A stretch of 30,523 bases of DNA from Chrysochromulina tobinii (lineage: Eukaryota; Haptophyta; Prymnesiales; Chrysochromulinaceae): NCBI GenBank assembly GCA_001275005.1, contig JWZX01002015.1, forward strand, positions 1 to 30,523, written 5' to 3'. Shown here piece by piece: positions 1 through 8,536 of this stretch. Every line of letters starts with the position of its first letter. Positions within the stretch are counted from its first letter, which is position 1. The notes under the pieces were generated by a model. That model made no database searches, had not been told where the DNA came from, and was given only the letters and a program-made list of their open reading frames with translations. The translations under genes and the position numbers were made by a program.

Positions 1-145
1 GGAGGGACCGCAGTGCCAGGATCTGCTCATCGGGCGACGAGCTGACTTGTAGGGGCGCGCTCGGGTCTTGCGAGGCTCGTCCGCCACCGCGGAAGGCCAA
101 CCCGCGGATCAGGATAACGAGGATACTCTGTGAAGAGGACGCCAT
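1..145 (-). CDS. 5' part of a tandem gene copy (copy A), cut by the window edge
   Basis: The first 48 codons of a protein, starting at an ATG read from 145 downward and open to the window edge. It is a paralogue of the gene at 327-1372: bases 1-88 are identical to 1228-1315, while 89-145 differ from 1316-1372 at about 10 positions, several of them synonymous. The N-terminus is hydrophobic (MASSSQSILVILIRGLAF), followed by a Gly/Arg-rich turn. The spacing of 1227 bp between the two starts shows a tandem duplication. The function is not recognised; see the full copy. Confidence 0.7.
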   Translation of the reverse strand, partial: MASSSQSILVILIRGLAFRGGGRASQDPSAPLQVSSSPDEQILALRSL

Positions 146-326
146 CTTCTGTGTTGGCGCTCGGGTTCCGTGGAGTTTTCCGTGGTCTGTAAAAATGGTC
201 TGTAACCAACAAAGTGTGCACAGAAGGACACTCTCACACAGAGCACCTTGTGAGAACTGATCCCCGATGAGATGTAAGCTGGTAAAAATCTAGAAGTTTG
301 TTCAGCTGTGTTCCATTGTTCGTGCT
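146..326. other. spacer between the two tandem gene copies
   Basis: Holds the 3' flank of the 327-1372 gene and the upstream flank of copy A. It shows no similarity to the sequence upstream of the other copy (1373 onward), so the duplication unit appears to begin close to the start codon. No RNA gene or clear regulatory site is seen. Confidence 0.5.
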
Positions 327-1372
327 TCACAAGCGCCCCATCCCACTGTGGCCCATCGTGCATTTGGAGGGCGGAACAATCGTCATAGACTGGTTGCGCC
401 CGATGATGTAATAGACTGGGTTGTAGGAGAACTTAGAGTCGGGGCCTGCGTTCGCCCCCGGCGCGAAGGCGCGCACCTCCAACTCGGGGATCCCTGATCC
501 ACACCCACATAAGAGTCAGGATCACGTTATCAGAGCCAATCAGAGCCAATCAGAGCCATTCCAGTGCCAATCAGAGCGTGCCATTCAGAGCAGTGCCATG
601 CAGAGCAGTGCCATCCAGAGCCATTCAGAGCCAATTCAGGGAGTCCAATCAGTGCCAATCGGAGCCGATCACCTATTCGGCACCCGGGAACCCACCCCGT
701 TGCGCAGCGCTCTCGAGACGGATGGGCTCCAGGCACCGGCACATCGATCATCGAGTGCAAGTTCTCGCCTTGGCGATTCGCCGTCGCCGTGACGATCTCC
801 GTGAACTTCGGCTCGAGCCGCCTCGGCACATAGATGATCAGCTCAGACCACATCGTCACGCAGCGGGTCAGGTTGGTCTTCTGGTGTAGGGACTTATGGC
901 TCAGCATGAGCTTGCCGTCCTCGTCGGGCGGCGCTGGAAGCGGCAGCGGCTTACGAAACACAAGGTCCGCGCGAGAGATCAACATCGCAGAGCGCGATCC
1001 CCACTCCGCCGGCCCAGTTCGATTCGCCCATATCATCATGTCCACCATAGACTCGGACTGAGTGCGCTCCCGATACGTCTCGCTGATACGCTCGATGGTT
1101 GCAGCGCGGAGCCCGCTTGCGCTCTTCGCTTGCTGCCAAGCGCTGTGCAGGTGAGAGGGCATCACCACGTCGATGGCGAGGCCGACTCGCCATCCGAGGG
1201 TGCGTGCGGGCGCGATGACATGTTGCTGGAGGGACCGCAGTGCCAGGATCTGCTCATCGGGCGACGAGCTGACTTGTAGGGGCGCGCTCGGGTCTTGCGA
1301 GGCTCGTCCGCCACCTCGAAAGGCCAACCCACGGACCAGAATGACGAGGATGTTCCGTGAAGAGAACGCCAT
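327..1372 (-). CDS. conserved-looking hypothetical protein, two exons, 288 aa
   Basis: Exons 1372-673 and 493-327; the intron 494-672 has a GT donor (GTGATC) and an ATCAG acceptor. Joining them in phase 1 gives 288 aa and a clean stop at 327-329. Without splicing, the frame runs into repeat-encoded sequence (530-665) that looks like intron, not protein. The N-terminus is a hydrophobic strand (ILVILVRGLAFRGGG). Later come alternating strands and polar segments (RADLVFRKPLPLP, LIIYVPRR, and in exon 2 NPVYYIIGRNQS). The overall look recalls nucleotide-sugar-dependent glycosyltransferases of algae, but I see no DxD motif that proves it. Exon 1 is shared with the tandem copy at 1-145. Start chosen at the first ATG, the same position in both copies. 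Confidence 0.65.
530..665. repeat. degenerate CAATCAGAGCC repeats in an intron
   Basis: Short imperfect units of about 8-11 bases (variants of CAATCAGAGC, CCATTCAGAG, AGTGCCATGC) fill most of intron 494-672 of the minus-strand gene. The same kind of repeat (read on the coding strand as TGATTGC or TGATGGC plus CTC) fills the introns of SHMT and TAF4. Confidence 0.8.
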
Positions 1373-1722
1373 CTTCTGGCATGGTGGGTTCCTAATCTGT
1401 GAAAAAGCGAGCGTCCTTCAATCCACGTTTCGATGTTCAGTTTCAGCGTCGCGTGCGCGCAAGACCCCGGTAATTCCGCCGTATCGGTGTTCGCGAATGA
1501 GGCGTCTTCTCACGTCCTTTTCTTCTACCCTCTTCCCTCCTCGGACCTCGCGCTTCCTTTGTTCTCGCAAGGGGCTTGACACTGTCTCTTCTCATTGAAA
1601 AGCCCGGGACGTCGCACATCGCATGGTTGGAATAAAATGTATGTGGGGACCCAAATGAGAAAAAAAGGGTTCTTACGAGACGAGCTTGCGCGGAAGTGGA
1701 GTGGACTATCTCTCAGCCGAAA
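1373..1722. promoter_or_regulatory. divergent intergenic region, probable shared promoter
   Basis: 350 bp between the start of a minus-strand gene and the start of TAF4 on the plus strand. It is less GC-rich than its neighbours and must hold the transcription start regions of both genes. I see no convincing TATA box or other named element. Confidence 0.4.
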
Positions 1723-4506
1723 ATGCCGCCGACGCTCCCAATCGATCAACTGATGAACCTCATCAGGCTGGACGGGGACCTGCGCACTCGCCTTCTACCT
1801 GCGCAGTGGGCCGCGCTCGACCAGCTGCACCAACTCTATCAGGTGCGTCCGCCGCCCGGCGTCCTCCTCACCGGCGCCGCACCCGCCGCTGCTCTGCTCT
1901 GCTGACTCGCGCGGCTGCTGTCCTGTGCCTCTTCTGCGCAGGCGAACCGTGTTGAGAAGGCTATCTTCGTGGCAAAGGTGTGCGAACTTTGCGGCAAAGA
2001 AAAGATCGGCTCGCTCGTCAAGGCGGCCGTGGCAGGTCCCAACCTACAGCCGGCGCCCACGCCTCCGCCGCCAGTCCCGCTGCTGCCCTCGTCGGCGCTG
2101 CCATCCATCCCGATGCTACCCGACACGATACCACCCCTTCGGGGCTTGGCGGGATCCCAGGGGATGCTGCCCGCCGCCCGTGGCGCGTGTTACGGTAGCT
2201 CGGGTAGCAGCGGCGGTGGAAGCGGCAGCGCCAGCGGCGGAGGCGGCGGCGCCAGCGGCGGAGTCGGCGGCGCCAGCGGCGGAGGCGGCGGCGGAGGCGG
2301 CGGAGGCGGCGGCGCCAGCGGCGGAGGCGGCGGCGCCAGCCAGCTTTCGATCGAGAAGTTACTCGAGCTGCTCAAGAGCGATGCAGAGCTGCGCGCTCGG
2401 CTACCGCCCACGTCGTGGACGGCCCTCGACGTGCTACATCGTGAGTACCGGTCGGGGAATGTGCCCAAGAAGACGCTCGTCGATCGGCTCTGCGACATGT
2501 GCGGCAAGGACAAGGTGACAGCCCTCGTCCAGATCGCCATGCGCGCAGCGGCATGCAAGTGCTCACCATGGCGCCCTCTCCCCACAGGTGACCGCCATCG
2601 TCAAGATCGCCATGCGCGCAGGCGCTGCGGCGAGCGCTCCATCGAGCGCTCCGGCGTCGGTACCGCCCCCCGCAGTGCCCACCACGGCGCCGGTGCGCAC
2701 GGGGATCGGTTTCTACCAGCAGCCGCCAGCGTCCACCACGGCGCCGATGGCGGGCGCCAAGCGACCCGCCCAATACGACGCGCCCACCATGGCGCCGGCG
2801 GACAAGCGATCGCGAGTGGGCGAGGGCGGCGCCGCGGTGGGCACCGCGGGCGGCTACGCGGCGGCGGTGGCGGCGGCCGATGCGGCCGCCGACGCGGGCG
2901 CCCAGTACGGCGGCGCCGATGCGGCCGTGCGTGGTGAAGAGCTCCGGCGCGAGCTCGACCCGCTGAGCTCGGTCGATCTCGAGGCCGAATCTCGCGCGCC
3001 CGAGATCGTGCCTCGCGAGGGAGGTGCGGTGGACGAGGCCGCTCGCTTTGGGTCGGGGGAGCGGGCGGCCGTGCTGCAGCGTAAACTGAGTGGGATCGCT
3101 GCACGCTTCGGCCTCCAGGTGCGATGGCTCACTGATTGCCTCTGATGGCCTCTGATTGCCTCTGATTGCCTCTGAGTGGGATCGCTGCACGCTTCGGCCT
3201 CCAGGTGCGATGGCTCACTGATTGCCTCTGATGGCCTCTGATGGCCCCTGATTGCCTCTGAGTGGGATCGCTGCACGCTTCGGCCTCCAGGTGCGATGGC
3301 TCACTGATTGCCTCTGATTGCCCCTGATTGCCTCTGATTGCCTCTGATTGGGATCGCTGCACGCTTCGGCCTCCAGGTGCGATGGCTCACTGATTGCCTC
3401 TGATGGCCCCTGATTGCCTCTGATTGCATCCCTCATCTGGGCCTCCAGGTGCGATGGCTCACTGATTGCCACTGATGGCCCCTGATTGCCTCTGATTGCG
3501 TCCCTCATCTGGGCCTCCAGGTGCGATGGCTCACTGATTGCCACTGATGGCCGATGATGGCCACCGATGGCCACCGATGGCCACTGATGGCCACCGATGG
3601 CCACTGATGCTCATGTATCGTTCGCTCGTGGTTGCAGGGAGTCGACGCGATAGGCGGCCGCGTGATGGCCATCGCGCTCGAGCAGCAGCTTGGTGCTTGG
3701 CTCGAAGGGGCACATGCCACCGCCCGACGGCGCTTGAACCGAACTCGGGATGCCTTCGGGCCTGGCACAGCGATCGCCACGTCAGACCCGAAGACGTCGT
3801 GGGCAAAGCAGCAGGTTCGTCAATGGTCTTGAACTGCTTCCTGGATTGCTTCCTGGATTGCATCTGATGGCATCTGAGTGCACCAAGAGTGCCTTGCTTG
3901 CAGAAATCAGCTACAGAGCGCTCTTCACAAGCTCCCTGATGACCACGGATTGCGTCCGATGGCCCTCCGATGGCGTCTGATTACTTCCCTCATCAGGTCC
4001 AACTACAGAGCGCCCTCCAATTGCTCCAGCCGGCCGAGCCGACAACCTTTGACGAACCCGACGAGAGCGGCGGCCGCAGCGGCGGCGGCGGCGTCCTCGC
4101 GGCCAGAGCGGCAGCAGCGCCACGCCAGAGCACGATGGCCGGTGTGAAGAGCACGATGGCCGGTGTGACCTACTCGTCAGGCGCCGTCGCGGGCAGCTCC
4201 AAATTAGGCAGCTTGGGCGCCGTCGCGGGCAGCTCGAGCGCCACACTCCCCGACGAGCGACGCCTCTCGGCCCTCGCCGCGGCCGGGGGTAGCAGCGGGG
4301 GCAGCGCGGGTGGCGCACCGAGCGGCTCGGCGGCATCGAGGGTGGCGGTGAGCTCGGTCGATCTCCTGTATCTCCTCGCGGCAGATCCAACCACCAGCCG
4401 CTCCCGCGTCCTCCAATGGTGGCGTGTCAACCACAGCGCGGTGCCGCAGTATGCAAAGACTTCGATCAGGCTCTTCGGCCCAACGGACGACGAGGCGCCT
4501 GCCTAA
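1723..4506 (+). CDS. TAF4: TAF4, TFIID subunit, 5 exons, 636 aa
   Basis: Exons 1723-1842, 1942-2514, 2588-3118, 3638-3814 and 3997-4506; all introns are phase 0 and GT-AG. TAF4 pairs with TAF12 in the TFIID core. Two RST-like modules (RCD1-SRO-TAF4) lie at about residues 5-70 and 173-240. Each has a LLP..W..LD.LH..Y helix pair followed by a CxxCGK segment (CELCGKEK, CDMCGKDK). A Gly/Ser-rich linker separates them and a Pro/Ala-rich region follows. The TAF4 histone-fold region starts at about residue 394 (LSGIAARFGLQ) and runs through exon 4 (RVMAIALEQQLGAWLEGA, ATARRR). A C-terminal motif (VDLLYLLAADP, about 583) matches the conserved end of the family. The start is the first in-frame ATG before the first RST helix. 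Intron 2 is introner-derived; intron 3 holds multiple donor copies. Confidence 0.85.
2206..2340 (+). repeat. GGCGGC / GCCAGC coding repeat (Gly-Ala-Ser linker)
   Basis: An imperfect array of GGCGGAGGCGGCGCCAGC-type units encoding a Gly/Ser/Ala-rich flexible linker between the two RST modules of TAF4. Probably prone to length change. Confidence 0.9.
2515..2587 (+). mobile_element. introner-like intron, TAF4 intron 2 (73 bp)
   Basis: The exon ends in AAG and the intron starts GTGACAGCC. Bases 2515-2550 are a near copy of the start of the next exon (2588-2623; same frame, few mismatches). Bases 2551-2587 are the module: GCATGCAAGTGCTCACCA, then TGGCGCC and a C-rich tract ending CCCCACAG. The donor is therefore exon-derived and the acceptor module-derived. 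Confidence 0.85.
3085..3545 (+). repeat. tandem copies of an exon end plus splice donor in TAF4 intron 3
   Basis: The exon-3 end GCCTCCAG with the following donor GTGCGATGGCTCACTG occurs six times. The real boundary is 3118/3119; further donors begin at 3205, 3291, 3377, 3449 and 3521. Spacing is 86, 86, 86, 72 and 72 bp. The first three extra copies also contain upstream exon bases (GGGATCGCTGCACGCTTCG); the last two start with CCCTCATCTGG. Units are joined by TGATTGCCTC / TGATGGCCTC repeats. Simple TGATGGCCAC repeats then run to about 3610. Confidence 0.95.
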
Positions 4507-4951
4507 TATGGCATCGCCCAAGTCCAGTGTGAAGGGTGCAAGTGAGGCGCGACCTCGATGCCGCGGCGGAAGGTATCTGAGGAGTTCAAGCGGACTGGCT
4601 TAGTGAACACTGGCGACAAACACGCAGTGGGAGAGCCGCCTTGCGCGGCGACCTCACACAGACGCGTGACTTTTGCGCGAAGCCTGAGGCAGGCGACGCG
4701 CCCTCTTTCCACAGTATCAGTAACTGTTCGGACTGTGGGCTTTATGGTATGTATCCTCCTGCATGCATGCGTTGGTTCATACCCCGCCCGCCGGCGCGCT
4801 CTGCTTTAAGGGCAGCCGCGCCTCCGCCCCAGTTACATTGCTCGCCCCAGAAGACAACTAATCTAGCGCCTTCGGCGCTAGAACCCACCTTCTCGGATCG
4901 CACGACACATCACGCCACCACCTGGATTTTGCACGACTGGACCCCTTTGGT
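4507..4951. other. convergent intergenic region
   Basis: 445 bp between the stop of TAF4 (plus) and the stop of the OSCA-like gene (minus); it holds the 3' ends of both. A small palindrome (TAGCGCCTTCGGCGCTA, near 4864-4880) could form a hairpin with a TTC loop. No other gene is supported. Confidence 0.5.
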
Positions 4952-5020
4952 TCATCGTTTCATGACTGGAACCCCGACTTGCATGACTGGAGGTCCGCTT
5001 TTCATGACTGGAACCCCGCC
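4930..5020. repeat. CATGACTGGAACCCC repeats at the 3' end of the OSCA-like gene
   Basis: Four to five imperfect copies of a roughly 16-26 base unit (CATGACTGGA plus CCCCG), partly coding for the last residues (PVMKSG, PVMQVG, PVMKR) and partly 3' flank. Confidence 0.75.
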
Positions 5021-8000
5021 GTTGGCCCCCTTGCCGCCCTTGGTCGCCACGGAAGGCTCTGCGGCGGGCGCCTCTTCCATGGCGCTCAGGGTAGGGTACA
5101 GTCGCGGGGATGGTTCAGGTAGGCGCGGGGAAGCTTCGGGCTCGGGGATCCCCCGGGTGCGAATCTCGCTGAGCTCTACAGCGACCGACCCCGTCGAGAC
5201 ACCGCTTGTGCTTGTGCCGTGCGCCCTCGGTCCAGCTGTGGGATGTCCAGCTGTGGGATGTCCAGCTGTGGGATGTCCAGCTGAAGGAGGAGGAGCGCGA
5301 GCTGTGGGATGTCCAGCTGTGGGATGTCCAGCTGTGGGATGAGGAGCGTGGGCATAGTTGCGGTCAGCCTCGTCCTCCGCCTCGCCAAAGTCGCGAAAGT
5401 GGTGCTGCAGGAGGAACTCGGGCGTGTACTTGGTGACACTGGGGCAGATGTACTCGTCCACGTCATACTGCTGTACCTCTTTGACCCCGCCCTTGCCGTC
5501 CACCGCGCGATACGGGATGCCCTTCGTGTCCTCGGTACCTGTGGGGAGAGGGGCGCCATGGTGAGCACTGGCATGCGATACGGGATGCCCTTCGTGTCCA
5601 TATTAGGCAGGTCGGAGTACCGGAACGGGAGAGCTCGTCCTTGGGGCCCAGCCCGGGAATGAGGGAGAGCACGTCGGGCAAGTCGAGGAGCTCGTACACC
5701 ACCCACGCGAAGAACATGGCCACCACGGGCACGGAAGGGGCGCGGCCGACGGCGAAGAGCCCCGCCTCAACCGCCGGGTCGGCGGCGTCGGCAGCGAGGA
5801 ACGCCACGAGCGTGTGGAGGAGCATGAGCAGGCCGAGACGCGATCGGAATTTGGTCATCAGCTCTTCGGAGACCATCGGCGGCTTCTTGTACCAGTACGC
5901 CACGCCCACCTTGGTGCAGCCATAGTTGAAGAGCAATGCGATGGTCGTGAGCGGGTAGGCCCAAGGCCAGAGCGGCGCGTAGACCAGGCAGAGCCCAACC
6001 GTCTTGAGGCTGGAGGCGTAAAGCTCGCCCAGCAGCATCTCCGGCGGCTCCCACAGCTCATTCATCTTTGCCTGCGAGACGACGCAGCGTGCGAGCACGT
6101 GGCGCGACAAGAGGATGGCCGGTTGCACCACCTGTGGGGAGAGGGGCGCCATGGTGAGCACTGGCATGCAATGGCAAGAGGTTGGCCGGTTGCACCACCT
6201 GCAGCACCGTGATGAGTCCGTTGGACACGATGAGTGGCACTGCGACCTGCACGACGCCGCCGCCCTCGTACCAAGACTGCGTGACTGGCCAGGCGCCGCG
6301 GGTCACGCGCAGCGAGATCCCGATGCCGACGGCGAGAGGGATGATGACTGAGTTGAATATGTAGGCCAGCGAGAGTTTGGCGAAGAGGCTCGTCTCGAAC
6401 TCGGTCTGCGTGTCGCGCCGTTCCCATTTCGTCATGTGCATGACGGACTCCTTGAGCAGCATGTTGATGGCGACGGTGATCAGCGAGTTGAACACGGCGT
6501 AGCCGGAGCTCGCATCGGTGGCAGACAGCCCTAGCCTCCCAACCAACGCCACGGCATCCTGCTCGAGCACCTGGGCGCCGACGAGGCACGCGAACGCGAT
6601 CACGAGAAGGCAGATAGTCGCACTGAGGGTCTTGGCCGTTTGCTTCGCTCGGAAAGAGTCGTCGACGGCGAGATTCTCCCACTTGATGTCATCAGGCTCC
6701 GCTGCAGCGTCGACGACGACATTGCGACGCCCCGACGCCGACGCCCAAGGGTCGGAAAGAGGGGGAAGGCCCACCCCCGAGCGCAGGAAGTTGAGACATG
6801 TCTTGGGGCGGCACGCCCGTACGAGCTCATTGCGCCGGCGCTCGTAGAAGAAGGTAACGAAGGCGTGGCCCGTGGTGTAATCGGCCGCATCACGCGCCTT
6901 TTCGAGCTCTTGGAGGACCTCGGCCTTCGACTCTTGCAGCTCGTCCCACTCGGCCTGCATCTTGACGCCCATGGCCGACTTGCCATGCTGCGTGCGCCAG
7001 TGCGCCTGGGCAGTTAGCTCCTGCTCTCTGACTCGAAGTTTCTTGAGGGCGCCGAGCGCCACGACGTCGCGCTTGCACTCCCGCCCGATCTCAATCTTCA
7101 CAATGTCCGACGCTGGGAACCCACGCTCTGCTAGGTCTCGGTACAGGTGCTCCTCCAAGCCGAGAGCCTCCTGGGCCCTACCGGTCTGCAGCGCGACCTC
7201 GCGGATCTGTGCCGATCTCGCGTCGGCAGGCACGTTTCTATCGAGGCCTTTGAGGAGGACCGTATAGTCGGCCGCAGTCCAGAGGGCACGGTCGAAGTGC
7301 ACCCCTGCGTCGCGCTGGAAGCGGCGGATGCGAACGAGGAAGCCGAAGAAGAGGATCACATTGACGAATTGCAACCAATACGACGCCGCGAGCAGCCCGC
7401 CCCTCTCCTGCTGGCAATAACTGGCTTCAATCGTGCGCACGAACTTGGGCGTGCCGTCGGGCGAGGCCGAGATGGGCTGGAAGCTCTCGGCACTCGTGGT
7501 GAACTCTTGGCACGTGCCCACCGACCAAGCGAGATAGCCCACGCTCATGCTCAGGTTGCGCTGGATCGGCAGCCCATTCCAGCCGCAGCGAGAAGTCTCG
7601 GCGGGATAGGTTGCATTGGCGCTCGCACGGGCAGTCACCGCATCCCAGACGCTGTCATTGAGCGCGACCGAACGCCGACAGTCCATTCGGGCCTGCGAAC
7701 GATTGTAATTGTCAGCCAGTTGCGGCCCTGCGAGGATAGCCATGAGCACGAACAGAATGGCGCATTCAGTTTGGAATCGAAGGAAGAGCGATACGGCGAC
7801 GGGACAGCCGTAGTTGCTCAGCTGTCGCTGATCCTCGAGCAGCGGGAAGGTCTTGACATGGACGGCCTGGCCTTTGCGCTTGTACTCGCTGTCGCCATTC
7901 GCGATAGTAATCTTGACAATCCTCTTGAGCACAGATGAGCGCTTCGCCACGTCCAACTGCTTGCCCTTTTGCGTGGAGAAGGCACCCACAAAATCAACTG

Positions 8001-8076
8001 ACCGCGCGCGATCGTCCTTGTCGGCACTGCGAGAGCTCTTCAAGACCGTCACTTGGATGGGGGCCAAGGATGTCAT
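4952..8076 (-). CDS. OSCA/TMEM63/anoctamin-like multi-pass membrane protein, 3 exons, 991 aa
   Basis: Exons 8076-6199, 6131-5621 and 5538-4952; both introns are introner-like and splice in frame (phase 0 and 1). A hydrophobic segment sits at about 95-118, an extracellular Cys/Asn-rich loop at 125-225 with NxS/T sites, and a second membrane segment at 233-250. A cytosolic RRM-like region starts at DYTVLLKGL (270). A coiled stretch at 340-400, AFVTFF (405) and EPDDIKWENL (460) follow. The last motif is typical of the OSCA/CSC1-TMEM63 superfamily of mechanically or osmotically gated channels and related scramblases. Several membrane helices follow from 485 to about 790, including MNELWEPPEMLLGELYA in exon 2. 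The C-terminal tail is low complexity (HPTAG and PVMK repeats). Which subfamily it belongs to is not certain. Start: first ATG, ahead of a basic N-terminal tail. Confidence 0.75.
5231..5341. repeat. 15-bp coding minisatellite (HPTAG repeats)
   Basis: Units of TCCAGCTGTGGGATG (15 bp) repeated three times, then an interruption (GAAGGAGGAGGAGCGCGAG) and three more. On the coding strand they give HPTAG repeats in the cytosolic tail. The 15-bp unit keeps the frame, so copy number can vary without breaking the gene. Confidence 0.9.
5539..5620 (-). mobile_element. introner-like intron 2 of the OSCA-like gene (82 bp)
   Basis: On the coding strand the donor is GTACTCC and the acceptor CCCCACAG. The module is 5576-5539 (GCATGCCAGTGCTCACCA to CAG, 38 bp). 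The block GATACGGGATGCCCTTCGTG occurs on both sides (from about 5510 and about 5577), so the 5' part of the intron is a copy of the downstream exon with a small indel. Phase 1. Confidence 0.85.
6132..6198 (-). mobile_element. introner-like intron 1 of the OSCA-like gene (67 bp)
   Basis: Module 6169-6132 (38 bp), nearly identical to the module in intron 2 of the same gene. The flanking duplication GTGGTGCAACCGGCC is read at 6198 (intron) and at 6131 (exon). The copies stay similar for about 28 bases. Splicing restores a continuous membrane-helix sequence. Confidence 0.9.
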
Positions 8077-8536
8077 GGTTGAATGAGACGGACGAAATTC
8101 CTGATTGGAGTGCGCCGTTTCGTGCGCAGCGAAAACGCTGTGGGGAAGGACTCAGTGCGAATGCACCCTCGCAAAATCATCGCACGTCGGAGTCACGGGG
8201 CCCTCTTTCGTCGACCTCGGTTCAAAACATGCACAAGCTACAACTCGACAACCATGAACCACGAGCAATACTGTTCTCAGACTCGCGCTGGGCCTGGACA
8301 ACCCTCCACCGCTGTAGGCTGTGCGCCACCTCGCGCCTCGCCACCTCGCGCCTCGCCACCTCGTACCTGCCACCTCGTACCTGCCACCTCGTACCTGCCA
8401 CCTCGTACCTGCCACCTCGTACCTGCCACCTCGATCCGGGGTGCTGATGCTGCTCCCCGTCCGAGCGCCATGGTGAGCGCCATGTAGAGCGCCATGGTGA
8501 GCGCCATTTCGAGCGCCGTGACGAGCGCGCAACCGC
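8077..8536. other. intergenic region between two minus-strand genes
   Basis: 460 bp downstream of SHMT and upstream of the OSCA-like gene start; it should hold the OSCA-like promoter. It contains the 14-bp minisatellite listed separately and, at 8462-8530, several GAGCGCCATGGTGAGCGCC units that resemble the inner part of the introner module (GGCGCCATGGTGAGCAC) without its ends. No gene is supported. Confidence 0.5.
8326..8433. repeat. 14-bp minisatellite (CCACCTCGTACCTG)n
   Basis: Two variant units (CCACCTCGCGCCTCG) followed by about five near-perfect CCACCTCGTACCTG units and a partial one. On the opposite strand each unit reads CAGGTACGAGGTGG, that is, a repeated CAG/GTA splice-donor-like motif. 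Confidence 0.9.

Noticed and set aside
3129-3604. Minus-strand frames with repeated SHRTWRPK or EAIRGNQ peptides
   Set aside because: They are translations of the tandem repeat in TAF4 intron 3 and have no protein-like pattern beyond the repeat.
7147-7938. Plus-strand open frame of 263 codons inside the OSCA-like gene
   Set aside because: It is antisense to a frame with membrane helices and family motifs; long antisense frames are common in GC-rich coding DNA.
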